Positions 17,832-27,517 of a DNA stretch of 64,000 bases are shown here, in pieces. The first letter of the stretch is position 1; the number at the start of each line of letters is the position of its first letter. Origin of the DNA: Nocardia sp. NBC_01503 (GTDB lineage Bacteria > Actinomycetota > Actinomycetes > Mycobacteriales > Mycobacteriaceae); the NCBI RefSeq assembly GCF_036327755.1, contig NZ_CP109596.1, positions 1,178,001-1,242,000 on the forward strand, given 5' to 3'. The notes beneath the pieces were generated by a model. That model was not told the DNA's origin, did not search any database, and saw only the letters and a list, made by a program, of their open reading frames with translations. Both the position numbers and the translations under genes were made by a program.

Positions 17832-18392
17832 CTACGGGTAGTTATCCGCGGAACCGCGATAGCCACCATCGCGTTGATCCGCTTTTCGTGGATCACCGTG
17901 GATCACATCGAAGACCTGGTGATAGAGCATCGCGTGCACCTGCTGCACATGCGGAATGTCGTCGTACTCCAACGGATCCTCCGACGCGGACCCGATGATG
18001 AGCGTGCCGGTACCCAGCATTCGATCGAACAACCGGTGCCGGAACTGCACATTCGAGATGCGGTTCATCGGAATGTCGATTCCGGTGTGCGTCAGTACAC
18101 CCTGCCGAATCAGGACACGCCGATCGGTGATGATGAAATGCGTGGACTTCCAGCGGATCAACGGGATGACGCTGCGCCACAACACGATCACCAGCCAAAG
18201 CACGCCGATACCGATCAGCAGACCGGAGGCGAGAGTGCCCTCGGTGTTGCGTGCGGCGACACCCAGACCGAATCCGGCCAATGCGGTGATCAGGATGAAA
18301 GTCACGGCGGGCCAGAACAACATCTTCCAATGCGGATGACGATGCAACAGCAACCGTTCCTCGGGTGCCAATGCCTCCTCCGGATAACCCAT
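17832..18392 (-). CDS. PH-domain (bPH_2/DUF304) membrane protein
   Basis: 186 residues: two adjoining membrane helices at about 24-75 (FWPAVTFILITALAGFG and LLIGIGVLWLVIVLW), followed by a bacterial PH-like domain with the core TDRRVLIRQGVLTHTGIDIPMNRISNVQ, the usual signature of DUF304. The family is membrane-associated with unknown molecular role. In mycobacteria the orthologue sits beside birA; here the desaturase and kinase genes lie between. Divergent from the desaturase gene. Confidence 0.85.
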   Translation of the reverse strand: MGYPEEALAPEERLLLHRHPHWKMLFWPAVTFILITALAGFGLGVAARNTEGTLASGLLIGIGVLWLVIVLWRSVIPLIRWKSTHFIITDRRVLIRQGVLTHTGIDIPMNRISNVQFRHRLFDRMLGTGTLIIGSASEDPLEYDDIPHVQQVHAMLYHQVFDVIHGDPRKADQRDGGYRGSADNYP

Positions 18393-18567
18393 GCGTGCAC
18401 CCTATCGCGCGGAGATGTCAGAATGCCTCACGCCGACGTGCGGACTGGAGCACAATCGTGCCGCATCCGCGTAGCATCGGCGACCACAGATTTGCCTTTC
18501 GTCGAGCTGTCCCGCGCAACACCATTCCGGCCGTTCTGCCAACCGGCGCATGACACAGGAGGCGTGT

Positions 18568-19521
18568 GTGACCCGAGAGTTGACCCAGCTGGAGATCCTG
18601 CAAGAACTCGAACCGGTGGCCGAACAGAACTTGAACCGCCACCTGTCGATGGCCAAGGACTGGCACCCGCACGACTACGTGCCGTGGGATCAGGGCCGCA
18701 ATTTCGCCGCCATGGGCGGTGTGGACTGGGATCCCTCGCAATCCTCGCTCAGCGAGGTCGCCAAGATCGCCATGGTGACCAACCTGCTCACCGAGGACAA
18801 TCTGCCCTCCTACCACCGGGAGATCGCGGAGAACTTCTCCCAGGAGGGGGCCTGGGGCACCTGGGTCGGGCGGTGGACCGCCGAGGAGAACCGGCACGGC
18901 ATCGTCATTCGCGACTACCTGGTGGTGACGCGCGGCGTCGATCCGGTCGCGCTGGAAGAGGCGCGGATGATCCACATGACCAATGGCGTTGCGTCTCCCG
19001 ATGATTGGGGCGGCTTCCTGGAGAACGTCGCGTACGTGACCTTCCAGGAGCTCGCGACCCGTATCTCACACCGCAATACCGGACGCGTCTGCGATGACGC
19101 CATCGCCGACCGCATGCTGCAGCGCATCGCCGCCGACGAGAACCTGCACATGATCTTCTATCGCACGCTCTGCGGTGCGGGCCTGGACCTGGTGCCCGAT
19201 CAGGCGATCGAGGCAATCACCAAGGTGCTCACCAACTTTGTGATGCCGGGCGCGGGAATGCCCAACTTCCGACGCAATGGCGTGCTCATGGCCAAGCACG
19301 GCATCTACGATCTGCGCCAGCACCTCGAAGAGGTGGTGCAGCCGGTGCTCAAGAACTGGAATGTTTTCGAGCGCAACGATTTCGGGCCGCGCGGTGAGAA
19401 GGCGCGCGAAACCCTTGCCGCTTACGTCGAAAAGCTCGAGGCCGATACCCTCAAATTCGAGGAACAGCGCGACCGGTTGCTCGCCCGCGAGGCCAAGCGC
19501 GCCGAATTGCAAACCGTCTGA
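18568..19521 (+). CDS. desA: acyl-ACP desaturase, DesA-like
   Basis: 317-residue soluble diiron acyl-[acyl carrier protein] desaturase, introducing a double bond into long acyl chains used for membrane lipids and mycolates. Diiron ligands are visible in TEDNLPSYHRE, in WTAEENRHG (E-x-x-H) and in ADENLHMIF (second E-x-x-H). Close to mycobacterial DesA1/DesA2 (LNRHLSM, SFQELATRISHRNTG type segments). I chose GTG 18568 because AGGAGG lies 5 nt upstream. The stop is followed by the kinase gene after 52 nt. Confidence 0.9.
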   Translation: MTRELTQLEILQELEPVAEQNLNRHLSMAKDWHPHDYVPWDQGRNFAAMGGVDWDPSQSSLSEVAKIAMVTNLLTEDNLPSYHREIAENFSQEGAWGTWVGRWTAEENRHGIVIRDYLVVTRGVDPVALEEARMIHMTNGVASPDDWGGFLENVAYVTFQELATRISHRNTGRVCDDAIADRMLQRIAADENLHMIFYRTLCGAGLDLVPDQAIEAITKVLTNFVMPGAGMPNFRRNGVLMAKHGIYDLRQHLEEVVQPVLKNWNVFERNDFGPRGEKARETLAAYVEKLEADTLKFEEQRDRLLAREAKRAELQTV

Positions 19522-19573
19522 GGCCGTTTCCTCCCCCGCCACTAGGGTAACCCCCTGGTGAAACGGGAGGTTT

Positions 19574-20467
19574 GTGAAGTTGCGGGACGGCTACCTGGGC
19601 CGATATCGCCTGGACGAACTACTCGGCAGTGGCGGTTCGGCTCAGGTGTGGCGGGCGCACGACACCGAAGCCGATCGGACCGTCACACTGAAGGTGCTGT
19701 CCCCGGCGGTCACCGACGACCCGGAGTACCGGCGGCGCTTCGAACGGGAGGCCCGGGTCGCCGCGCTGCTGAAAGGGCCGCATGTGCTGGCGGTCCGATC
19801 CTTCGGTGAGGTCCGGAAACGTCTGTACATAGAAACCGATTTCGTCGACGGGCTCGATATCGAGTCGCTGATCGAATGGCGGGGGCCGATGGCTCCCGCC
19901 GACGCGGTCACCCTCATCACACAGATCGCATCCGCACTCGACGAAGCGCATGCGGCCGGGCTGATCCACCGGGATGTCAAGCCGCAGAACATTATTGTCG
20001 ATCCGGAAGACACCGCCTACCTCATCGATTTCGGTACCGCGTTCGAGGACGGCCGCACCGCCATCACCCAATCCGGCATGTTCGCCGGCACCCCCGCCTA
20101 TATGGCCCCCGAACGCTTCTCCGGCGACTCCACCCCGCGCTCGGACATCTACTCACTCGGCTGTGTCCTCTACGAGTGCCTCACCGGTCAGCGCCCATTC
20201 CGAACCCGCAGCCCCGCGCAGCTCATGCGCGCCCACCTGGAGGCCGCCGTCCCTCTCGCCGCGGACCTGTCCCCCGCCGTCCCGGCCGCCCTCGACCGGG
20301 TCATCGCCCGCGCCATGGCCAAGGATCCCGCGCAAAGGTACTCCAGCGCGGGCGAATTCGCCGAAGCCGCCCGAGCCGCGCTGAAAGCCCCGGACTCCGA
20401 TGCGCGAACGGTGGAATTCCCCCCGGCCACCAGCGCGACGATGACCGACGTCGATCGACGCGAATGA
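19574..20467 (+). CDS. soluble Ser/Thr protein kinase
   Basis: 297 residues, a Hanks-type kinase domain with almost no extra sequence. Gly loop GSGGSAQVW, catalytic Lys in TLKVL, catalytic loop HRDVKPQN, DFG, activation segment Thr residues and APE (MAPERF) are all present, so activity is expected. Unlike PknA/PknB it has no membrane helix or extracellular sensor; the C-terminal tail is short and disordered. Starts at GTG 19574 with GGGAGG upstream. It follows desA, suggesting control of lipid synthesis, which is inference. Confidence 0.9.
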   Translation: MKLRDGYLGRYRLDELLGSGGSAQVWRAHDTEADRTVTLKVLSPAVTDDPEYRRRFEREARVAALLKGPHVLAVRSFGEVRKRLYIETDFVDGLDIESLIEWRGPMAPADAVTLITQIASALDEAHAAGLIHRDVKPQNIIVDPEDTAYLIDFGTAFEDGRTAITQSGMFAGTPAYMAPERFSGDSTPRSDIYSLGCVLYECLTGQRPFRTRSPAQLMRAHLEAAVPLAADLSPAVPAALDRVIARAMAKDPAQRYSSAGEFAEAARAALKAPDSDARTVEFPPATSATMTDVDRRE

Positions 20468-20577
20468 TCGCCACCGTGCGGGTTCCCGCGCCGCAAGGAG
20501 ACAAGCCCGGGCACGGCGGCCAGGATGATCACGGCGGCAAACCGGATGATCACAAGCCGGGGAAGCCGAAGAAGTAA
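20464..20577 (+). CDS. possible 37-aa Gly/His/Asp/Lys-rich peptide
   Basis: A short reading frame whose ATG overlaps the kinase stop codon (ATGA). After about 10 ordinary residues it becomes a repeat of GHGG, DDH, GKPDDH and ends KPGKPKK. Coupling to the kinase favours translation; small size and low complexity argue caution. A metal-binding or disordered partner are possibilities. Converges on birA, whose stop is 37 nt away. Confidence 0.35.
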   Translation: MIATVRVPAPQGDKPGHGGQDDHGGKPDDHKPGKPKK

Positions 20578-20614
20578 CGCGAATCCGGTCGCGATGCCGA
20601 GGTCGTCGCGCGGA

Positions 20615-21415
20615 TCAGTATTCGGCGCGCAGGTGGGTTACATCGCCTGCCGAGACGGAGCGGTCGCCGATCAGCAGGCGACCGTTCTCGTCGACGCCGG
20701 TGGCGATGCCGGTGAGGACTTCACCGCCGGGAAGTTCGGCCTTCACTCGAGAACCGATGGTGGAGCAGCGATCCCGGTAGGCGGCCGCGAGGTCGGTGAT
20801 ATCCCAGCCCGCGTGCTCCCAGGCGATGAAGCGCTGGGCGAATTCACTCAGGATGGCCGTCACCAGGTCGGTGCGGTCGATATCGCCCGCACCTTCCAGC
20901 AGAAGTGAAGTCGCGTGCGGGACAGGCAGTTCGGCTTCGGTGAGGGTGACATTCAAGCCGACGCCCACCACGATCGCGGGATCGGTGCCCACCGCGGCGA
21001 GCTCGGCCAGAATGCCGGAGAGTTTACGACCCTCGATCAGAATGTCATTGGGCCACTTCAGGATTGCCTTCACGCCGGTCGACGCGCGCACCGCGTCCAC
21101 CACCGCCACCCCGGTCAGCAGGGGCAGCCAGCCCAGCACCTCCGGATCGATACCGCGCGCCCGCACCAGCACCGACATGGCGATCTGCGCGCGTGGCGGA
21201 CTCACCCAGGAGCGCTCGTGCCGACCGCGGCCGCGCTCCTGCGCCTCGGCGATCAGCACCAGACGATCGGTGCTCGGATCGGCCGCACGCGCAACCAGGT
21301 CCGCATTCGTCGACCCGGTCGAGGTCACCACGTCGATCCCGGTGAAGAACGATCCCCGCGGCGATGCGGCGAGAGTGCTCCGCAGCCGATCGATATCCAA
21401 GGCTGGCCTGTCCAT
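20615..21415 (-). CDS. birA: biotin-[acetyl-CoA carboxylase] ligase BirA
   Basis: 266 residues, a class I biotin ligase without the N-terminal DNA-binding domain. It makes biotinyl-AMP and transfers biotin to the BCCP lysine of the AccA3-type subunit encoded at 22.7 kb. Conserved parts: STGSTNADLV near residue 30, the adenylate loop GRGRHERSWVSPP, KWPNDIL and GRKLSGILAE. C-terminal SH3-like domain present. Matches mycobacterial birA placement. Confidence 0.93.
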   Translation of the reverse strand: MDRPALDIDRLRSTLAASPRGSFFTGIDVVTSTGSTNADLVARAADPSTDRLVLIAEAQERGRGRHERSWVSPPRAQIAMSVLVRARGIDPEVLGWLPLLTGVAVVDAVRASTGVKAILKWPNDILIEGRKLSGILAELAAVGTDPAIVVGVGLNVTLTEAELPVPHATSLLLEGAGDIDRTDLVTAILSEFAQRFIAWEHAGWDITDLAAAYRDRCSTIGSRVKAELPGGEVLTGIATGVDENGRLLIGDRSVSAGDVTHLRAEY

Positions 21416-21884
21416 GCCCGCAGGCTACTCCACGGGCCGGACCCGGCCACGCACCGCCGACCGGCGGCAGTGCGGCGACGGAGACTGCGGTGGGCATGGG
21501 CATCAGGTCGGCCGCGACCACGAGTCGCTCGTCCTGCGCGCGGAGACCGGGTGCGACGGCGCACCCGCTGGCGACAGCGGGTGCGCCATCCTCGACCCCC
21601 CGGGTCTCGGTGGTGATCTCACGCTCGGTGATGGTCGGCTCCGGCTCGGTGACGGTCCAGCTCGTCACGGCCGAGGCCGCCGCTCGTTCTGCCTGATGTG
21701 TACTCCAGCCCCACATAACCGCTCCCCTGCAGTCGGCTTCGGATGCCCTCCCAGGGTCCCGCGGAAAGGGGCGGGGCACCAATGCTTTTTACCGCGAAAG
21801 GGCAGGTGAAAGGGCGTTGAGCTGGGGATTCAGGGGCGGATAAATGTTCCGGACCGGACAGGACGGGCGGTCCGGAAAACGAGT
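21416..21884. other. 470-nt stretch without a convincing gene
   Basis: Upstream of birA. A minus-strand frame can be read from about 21717 (starting MWGWSTHQAERAA) but it has no recognisable domain or good ribosome-binding site and runs into birA in another frame. I see no RNA gene or clear terminator. It presumably holds the birA promoter. Confidence 0.5.
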
Positions 21885-22232
21885 TCAGGAGACGTCGAGC
21901 GGCCGCAGACCGAGGAATCCGGAGGTGAAGCGGCGCACCGCCTCCAGACCGTCGTCCAGGGCCTGCTGATAACCCTCGCGCACCCAGCCGGTGACGGCGG
22001 CGGTGCCGTCGGGACCGGGCGTCACGCCGATCTCCGCGACCATCTCGGCGGTGGTGGGGACGCATACCGCCCACGAATAGTGGGTCTCGTCAGCCCATTC
22101 CGAGTTGCGCCGGGCCACATACTCCGGATCGGTAATACCACCGTCGGCGAGCGCCGGGCGGTCGTCGATACGCTCATCCGCGCGCATAGCCCGCAAATAC
22201 CAACCGCCGGCATTGATTTCCATGGGTTCCAT
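21885..22232 (-). CDS. hypothetical protein, 115 aa
   Basis: Soluble small protein with no domain I recognise; features are WYLRAMRADERID near the N terminus, WADETHYSWAVCVPTTAEMV in the middle and GFLGLRPLDVS at the end. The ATG at 22232 overlaps the stop of the DUF1707 gene by one base (TGATG), so it is translated from the same transcript. Confidence 0.65.
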   Translation of the reverse strand: MEPMEINAGGWYLRAMRADERIDDRPALADGGITDPEYVARRNSEWADETHYSWAVCVPTTAEMVAEIGVTPGPDGTAAVTGWVREGYQQALDDGLEAVRRFTSGFLGLRPLDVS

Positions 22233-22627
22233 CAGCGCTCCCGCCTGCGATCGCGGCGCCCGCGCCGCTGCTGATCGCGACCGCCGAACAACACCGCGCC
22301 CGCCAGCGGAATCAACAGGAACACCCACCACTGATGGGTGATCAAGAAGAAGATCACGCACAGGATCGGCACCACCGGCATGATCCGCTCGGGCAGATTC
22401 TGCCCGAATCGGGAAGCCTTCACCGGCGCGGGCTTATCACCGGCCAAGGCGGGCAGATCCGCGAACACCGGTTCCAGATCCCTGCGCGTCATCGCCGCCG
22501 CGACAATCCCACTGCGCTCATCGAATTCGGCGACACTCAATCGCCCCGCCGCGAAATTGTCCGAAAGCCGCTTCATGGCCTCTTCCCGCTCCGCGGTGCC
22601 GATGCGAATGTCCGGTGGTTCAGCCAT
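22232..22627 (-). CDS. DUF1707 membrane protein
   Basis: 131 residues. The first about 55 residues are a DUF1707 domain (IRIGTAEREEAMKRLSDNFAAGRLSVAEFDER), a short actinobacterial helical motif resembling SHOCT. Then come a linker and one or two membrane helices (PVVPILCVIFFLITHQWWVFLLIPLAGAVLF) and a very basic tail (RRGRRDRRRER). Function of the family is unknown. Translationally coupled to the following small gene. Confidence 0.8.
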   Translation of the reverse strand: MAEPPDIRIGTAEREEAMKRLSDNFAAGRLSVAEFDERSGIVAAAMTRRDLEPVFADLPALAGDKPAPVKASRFGQNLPERIMPVVPILCVIFFLITHQWWVFLLIPLAGAVLFGGRDQQRRGRRDRRRER

Positions 22628-22664
22628 GCAAAGACCTTAGCGCGGTAACTCGAGAGGGCCGATA

Positions 22665-22700
22665 CGTGTGGGCCGCTCACCGAGGTGAACGGCCCACACG
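22665..22700 (-). terminator. hairpin downstream of accA3
   Basis: Perfect 11-bp stem (22665-22675 with 22690-22700) plus an inner TCAC/GTGA stem. There is no T-run, as is usual for actinobacterial terminators. It lies between the accA3 stop and the start of the DUF1707 gene. Confidence 0.65.
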
Positions 22701-22737
22701 GGAAAGCTGTTGCCGGAGTTTCAGATCCGGCGGGAGA

Positions 22738-24531
22738 TCACTTGATCTCGGCGAGCACGGTGCCCTGGGTGATGGCCGCGCCGGCCTCGACCGACAGACC
22801 CGTGATGACGCCGGCCTTGTGGGCGGTGACCGGGTTCTCCATCTTCATGGCCTCGAGCACCACAACCAGATCGCCGACCTCGACGGTCTGGCCCTCTTCG
22901 ACCGCGACCTTGACGACGGTGCCCTGCATCGGAGCGGTGACCGAATCACCGGAGGCGCCGGCGCCGGCCGCGCCACCGCGCTTGCGCGGCTTCGGCTTCT
23001 TGCGGACCACGCCCGCGCCATTGGCGGCCGGCGCGGCGCCGACCGAGAACTGGCCGGGCAGCGAAACCTCGAGGCGACGGCCGCCGACCTCGACGACCAC
23101 CTTCTGGCGCGGAGCCTCTTCGTCCTCTTCGATCGGCACACCACCGGTGTACGGCTCGATGGTGTTGGTCCAGTCGTTCTCGATCCACTTGGTGTAGACG
23201 TCGAACTTGGTGCCGTCACCCACGAACGCCGGGTTCTCGACAATGTGGCGGTGGAACGGGAGAACCGTTGCGAGGCCCTCGATCTGGTACTCGGCCAGGG
23301 CGCGGGCGGCACGCTGCAGCGCCTGCTCGCGGTTCTCGCCGGTGACGATCAGCTTGGCGAGCATGGAGTCGAACTGGCCGCCGATGACCGAACCCTCGAC
23401 CACACCGGAGTCGACGCGCACACCGGGGCCCGCGGGCTCGGAGTAGACGACGACCGGACCCGGGGCGGGCATGAAGCCGCGACCGGCATCCTCACCATTG
23501 ATGCGGAACTCGAACGAGTGCCCGCGCGGCGTCGGATCCGACTTCAGCTCCAGCTCATGGCCTTCGGCGATACGGAACTGCTGACGCACCAGGTCGATAC
23601 CGGCGGTCTCCTCGGTGACCGGGTGCTCGACCTGCAGGCGGGTGTTGACCTCGAGGAAGGACACGGTCTCGCCCTGCACCAGGTACTCGACGGTGCCGGC
23701 ACCGTAGTAGTGCGCTTCCTTGCAGATTCGCTTGGCGGACTCGTGGATCTTGCCGCGCACCTCATCGGAGAGGAACGGCGCGGGGGCCTCCTCGACCAGC
23801 TTCTGGAAGCGGCGCTGCAGCGAGCAGTCACGGGTGCCGACCACGATCACATTGCCGTGCTTGTCGGCGAGCACCTGCGCCTCGACGTGGCGGGCCTTGT
23901 CCAGGTACTGCTCCACGAAGCATTCACCGCGACCGAAGGCGGCGATGGCCTCACGGGTGGCGGATTCGAAGAGCTCCGGGATCTCCTCGATGGTCTGGGC
24001 GACCTTCATACCGCGACCGCCACCACCGAAGGCGGCCTTGATCGCGACCGGAACGCCGTACTCCTTGGCGAACGCGACGACCTCGTCGGCGTTCTTGACC
24101 GGATCCTTGGTGCCCGCGGCCATGGGCGCCTGGGCGCGCTCGGCGATGTGGCGGGCGGTGACCTTGTCACCGAGATCGCGGATGGACTGTGGTGAGGGAC
24201 CGATCCAGATCAGACCGGCATCGATCACGGCCTGCGCGAAATCGGCGTTCTCGGAGAGGAATCCGTAACCGGGGTGGATCGCGTCCGCGCCGGCCTTCGC
24301 GGCGGCGTCGAGGATCTTGTCGAACACCAGGTACGACTCGGCCGAGGTCTGACCACCGAGCGCGAAGGCCTCATCGGCGATCTTCACGAACGGGGCATCG
24401 GCGTCCGGCTCGGCGTACACCGCGACGCTGGTGATACCGGCGTCCTTGGCAGCCCGGATCACGCGCACGGCGATCTCGCCTCGGTTGGCTACGAGGACCT
24501 TCGTGATCTGCGCGTTGGCATGGTTGGGCAC
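22738..24531 (-). CDS. accA3: acyl-CoA carboxylase alpha subunit (biotin carboxylase + BCCP), AccA3
   Basis: 597 residues. Residues about 10-455 are biotin carboxylase (ATP-grasp; [39 protein letters not shown]). The last about 75 residues are the BCCP domain with the biotinylation site EAMKMEN (Lys about 563). A Lys/Arg-rich linker ([11 protein letters not shown]) joins them. It supplies carboxybiotin to AccD-type carboxyltransferases for malonyl- and methylmalonyl-CoA and for long-chain acyl-CoA used in mycolate condensation. It is substrate for the BirA encoded at 20.6 kb. Confidence 0.95.
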   Translation of the reverse strand: MPNHANAQITKVLVANRGEIAVRVIRAAKDAGITSVAVYAEPDADAPFVKIADEAFALGGQTSAESYLVFDKILDAAAKAGADAIHPGYGFLSENADFAQAVIDAGLIWIGPSPQSIRDLGDKVTARHIAERAQAPMAAGTKDPVKNADEVVAFAKEYGVPVAIKAAFGGGGRGMKVAQTIEEIPELFESATREAIAAFGRGECFVEQYLDKARHVEAQVLADKHGNVIVVGTRDCSLQRRFQKLVEEAPAPFLSDEVRGKIHESAKRICKEAHYYGAGTVEYLVQGETVSFLEVNTRLQVEHPVTEETAGIDLVRQQFRIAEGHELELKSDPTPRGHSFEFRINGEDAGRGFMPAPGPVVVYSEPAGPGVRVDSGVVEGSVIGGQFDSMLAKLIVTGENREQALQRAARALAEYQIEGLATVLPFHRHIVENPAFVGDGTKFDVYTKWIENDWTNTIEPYTGGVPIEEDEEAPRQKVVVEVGGRRLEVSLPGQFSVGAAPAANGAGVVRKKPKPRKRGGAAGAGASGDSVTAPMQGTVVKVAVEEGQTVEVGDLVVVLEAMKMENPVTAHKAGVITGLSVEAGAAITQGTVLAEIK

Positions 24532-24674
24532 TGAGCCTCCTGTGCTGGAGATAACTTCGTCTTGGGCAGTGTAGGCAGTCTGCCAACAACTGCTACACCG
24601 GGCCAGGGCTACCCATGGGTAGGCCCGGGAGAGTGATGGGATCGACTCTCACGTCCGGTATTCGGCTCGGAACC

Positions 24675-25589
24675 TTACAAGCGTGGCGGGGTGGCGGGCA
24701 CCTCGCCCGGCTCGTCGCCGGTGACGATCGGAGCGCCGACCGCATTTGACCATTCGGTCCAGGAGCCGTCGTAGTTACGCACACCCTCCACACCGACGAG
24801 GTAGGTGAGGACGAACCAGGTGAGCGCCGACCAACGGCCGATGCGGGAGTACACCAGGGGCGCGGACCCGGCGGACACCCCACCGTAGATGACATCCAGC
24901 TCGCCGCGCGGCCGGAATCGGGAATCCGGCGATACCGAGGCGCTCCACGGGATGCTCACCGCGGTGGGAATGTGCCCGGAGCGCAGCGCCTGCTCCTCGG
25001 GGCGGTCCAGGACGACGAGTTCGCCGATGTACTCCTCGAAGACGCGGGCGTCGATGAGCGGGCCGCCGAGCTGGGCGATGACATCGGCACGGAAGGCGCG
25101 GGCGGTCTTGTCATCGCGCGCGACCACCGGATATTCGCCCTGGACCGGGTACGGCACCTCGAAGGTGGTGTCGCGGGCCTCGGAGATCCAGGCATCCCGG
25201 CCGCCGTCCAGCAGGCGCACATCCTCGTGTCCGAAGAGGTCGAACACCCACAGGGCGGCGGCCGCGGTGCCATTGGCCCGATCGCCGTAGATGACAACGG
25301 TGTCGTCCCTGCCGATACCCTTGGCGCGCATGAGCGCGGCGAAGGTTTCACCATCGACGACATCGCGAGTGCGGGTATCGATCAACTCGTTTCGCCAATC
25401 GATCTTGATGGCCCCCGGGACATGGCCGATGTCGTATAGCAATATGTCTTCGTTGGACTCGATGATCTTGAGTCCCGGCGCGCCGATGTTTGCCGACAGC
25501 CATTCTGTGGTTACTAGTCGGTGAGGATGTGCGTAGGAACCGAACGAGGGATGCGGATCCGGGGCAACGGGCACGGTGTGGTCCTTCAC
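24675..25589 (-). CDS. sseA: SseA-like rhodanese with the catalytic Cys replaced by Ser
   Basis: 304 residues, two rhodanese domains: inactive N-terminal (to about 150, [39 protein letters not shown]) and C-terminal (about 165-290). The C-terminal active loop reads [16 protein letters not shown] where the family has CRxGxRS: the catalytic Cys is Ser (about residue 248, codon 24846-24848) and the following charged residues are changed. Thiosulfate sulfurtransferase activity is therefore doubtful. Position between accA3 and maf and the conserved [11 protein letters not shown] support orthology to sseA. Divergent from the regulator at 25741. Confidence 0.87.
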   Translation of the reverse strand: MKDHTVPVAPDPHPSFGSYAHPHRLVTTEWLSANIGAPGLKIIESNEDILLYDIGHVPGAIKIDWRNELIDTRTRDVVDGETFAALMRAKGIGRDDTVVIYGDRANGTAAAALWVFDLFGHEDVRLLDGGRDAWISEARDTTFEVPYPVQGEYPVVARDDKTARAFRADVIAQLGGPLIDARVFEEYIGELVVLDRPEEQALRSGHIPTAVSIPWSASVSPDSRFRPRGELDVIYGGVSAGSAPLVYSRIGRWSALTWFVLTYLVGVEGVRNYDGSWTEWSNAVGAPIVTGDEPGEVPATPPRL

Positions 25590-25740
25590 GCGTGGTGGGG
25601 TTGGGTATCGGCGGTTCGAATCTCAGCACCGATCGTAGGCAAGTGGCGGTAACGAAACTCGTTTCAGATCACGAATCGGATGATTGAGCGAATTAAGCGC
25701 AGCTTCATCCGATAAAGTCTCTCGAGAGGAGGGGTGAGCT

Positions 25741-26517
25741 ATGTCCGATTCTTGGCCGCGACGACGACTGCTCGCGATCCTACGTGGCGCCAGCGAGCCT
25801 CTCGACGCGCAGGAACTGGCCCGGGTTACCGGCCAACATGTGACAACGGTGCGTTTCCATTTGGATGTACTCACCCGGGAATCACTGGTCCGCCAATTCC
25901 AGCAGCCGCCGCGGGGACGCGGTCGCCCGCGCATCGGCTATACGGCCGTACAGCGATCGGTCGGCTATCAGGAATTGGCACAGGTGCTGGCCGATCAGCT
26001 CGGCAGTGATCCGCGCCGGCGCTCCGATGCCGCCATTGCCGCGGGACGGGTCTGGGGTTCCAAATTGGAATCGGTGGACCAGCCGGTCGAAACATTGGAG
26101 GACGCACGGGATCTCACCGTCACCGTCGCCTCCGAACTCGGCTTCGCACCCGAACGCGATCCCGCCGGGGAGACCGAGGAGCATTCACTCGTCCGGCTCA
26201 CCGCCTGCCCGCTGCGCGAACTCGCGCGCACGCACTCCGAGGTGGTCTGCGGCGTGCACCTGGGGCTCATGCGCGAGGTACTGGACCACAATGGGGCGCG
26301 CGACACCGTCACGGTGCGGCTGCACCCCTTCGTGGAGCCCGAATTGTGCGTGGCCCGACTGGATTTGATCGCAGCGGCCCGCAACACCACCGACGCCATT
26401 CCGGGCGTGGAGAGCGATACCGAGGAACCCCGGCTGGCACCCTCAACGAGCCGGGTCGCTCCACAGCTGCGTAGCCCCGACGCCCACCTGGGCAAGCAGT
26501 CGACGAACCAGCGGTAG
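25741..26517 (+). CDS. winged-helix regulator, SufR/ArsR-like with Cys cluster
   Basis: 258 residues. N-terminal winged helix (residues about 8-60, RLLAILRGASEPLDAQELARVTGQHVTTVRFHLDVL) with an RGRPR-type wing. The C-terminal half has Cys residues in LTACPLRELA, SEVVCGVHLGLM and ELCVARL, spaced as in Fe-S-binding SufR-type repressors, so redox or Fe-S sensing is plausible. Divergent from sseA with 151 nt between, which suggests it regulates sseA. Its last 75 nt overlap the 3' end of maf on the other strand. Confidence 0.78.
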   Translation: MSDSWPRRRLLAILRGASEPLDAQELARVTGQHVTTVRFHLDVLTRESLVRQFQQPPRGRGRPRIGYTAVQRSVGYQELAQVLADQLGSDPRRRSDAAIAAGRVWGSKLESVDQPVETLEDARDLTVTVASELGFAPERDPAGETEEHSLVRLTACPLRELARTHSEVVCGVHLGLMREVLDHNGARDTVTVRLHPFVEPELCVARLDLIAAARNTTDAIPGVESDTEEPRLAPSTSRVAPQLRSPDAHLGKQSTNQR

Positions 26518-27120
26518 GCCGATACCGATCACGCTGGAGGGGTCGCCCTCGATACGGTCGACGAACCAGCCGCCCATACCGTCCAGGGTGAAGGATCCGG
26601 CCACCTGGAGCGGCTCACCCGTGGCGATGTAGGCGTCCAGCTCTTCGGGTTCGGGTTTGGCGAAATGCACTGTGGTGGAGCTGCAATCGGCCGCCTCGGC
26701 GATGATCTCGCCATCGCGCAGGCGCAGCACGCTGTGCCCGGTGAGCAGATCGGCACTGCGCCCGGCCATTTCGGCCCAGCGCGCCCGCGCCACCTCGGGG
26801 GTGAGGGGTTTGCCCTGCAGCTGCCCGCCCACGAGCAGCATCGAATCACAGCCCACCACAACGGAATCGGTGAATTCACCGGACAGCGCGCGGCCTGCGT
26901 CGGCGAGCGCTCGGCCCTGATCGGCGATGGCGACCGCGATATCGCGCGCCTTCGCCCGGGCCAGTTCGATCACGATCCGTTCGGGTGTGGTGCCCGCCGG
27001 TAGGGCGGCGGCCACCGCGTCCTCGTCCACATTGGATACCCGAACCACCGGTTCGACGCCCGCATTGCGGAGTACGCCGAGCCGGGCCGGAGACTGGGAT
27101 GCCAGCACGAAGGTGGTCAC
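26443..27120 (-). CDS. maf: Maf-family nucleoside triphosphate pyrophosphatase
   Basis: About 225 residues from GTG 27120. Maf proteins hydrolyse non-canonical NTPs (dTTP/UTP or modified). The N-terminal ASQSPARL signature and the substrate-site segments VVGCDSMLLVGGQLQGKP and GGWFVDRIEGDPSSVIGIGLP are present. Downstream of accE on the same strand, as in mycobacteria. The 3' end overlaps the SufR-like gene by 75 nt. Start chosen because homology begins exactly there. Confidence 0.88.
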   Translation of the reverse strand: MTTFVLASQSPARLGVLRNAGVEPVVRVSNVDEDAVAAALPAGTTPERIVIELARAKARDIAVAIADQGRALADAGRALSGEFTDSVVVGCDSMLLVGGQLQGKPLTPEVARARWAEMAGRSADLLTGHSVLRLRDGEIIAEAADCSSTTVHFAKPEPEELDAYIATGEPLQVAGSFTLDGMGGWFVDRIEGDPSSVIGIGLPLVRRLLAQVGVGATQLWSDPAR

Positions 27121-27196
27121 AGCCGCTGAAGGTACCGCCCCCGCGCTGTGACCGGCCACTCCGGGTAGTGCAGTGGCCGGGTGGGAACGGGCCGGA

Positions 27197-27517
27197 TCAG
27201 TCGCGCAGGTGCGACAGGGCCGGGAAGGCGTACGGGGAGAACGGCGAGGAGCCGCGGTGCAGCAGGGTCGGGCGACCCCACATATCGGCCGGGCCATTAT
27301 CCGCGGCAGCGCCCGAGGCGCTCGCCGCGGCGGCGAAAACCGCGACCAGGGCGGCCAGCTCGGCATCGCTGGGGTTGCCCTTCAAAACCTGGATGAGCGG
27401 ACCCGCACTCGACGGTTCAGTCTCGGCTACAGCCGGTTCGACCGTTTCCGTCAATTCATCGACGGCCAGATCCAGTTCGGCGGCGCGCAGTACTTCTTCG
27501 TCAGCCATGGTCGTCAC
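27197..27517 (-). CDS. accE: acyl-CoA carboxylase epsilon subunit
   Basis: About 106 residues. The first about 40 are acidic; then the epsilon-subunit motif PLIQVLKGNPSDAELAALVAVF and the end WGRPTLLHRGSSPFSP, typical of actinobacterial AccE that bridges AccA3 and AccD5. GTG 27517 is preferred to ATG 27508 because AGGAGG lies 9 nt before it. It sits after accD5 with a 218-nt gap that carries a GGCCCTCG/CGAGGGCC palindrome at 27602-27621, possibly an attenuator. Confidence 0.88.
   Translation of the reverse strand: MTTMADEEVLRAAELDLAVDELTETVEPAVAETEPSSAGPLIQVLKGNPSDAELAALVAVFAAAASASGAAADNGPADMWGRPTLLHRGSSPFSPYAFPALSHLRD

Noticed and set aside
21045..21782. 245-residue minus-strand frame upstream of and overlapping birA
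   Set aside because: It overlaps 370 nt of birA in another frame and has no domain. The non-overlapping first part is not convincing either.
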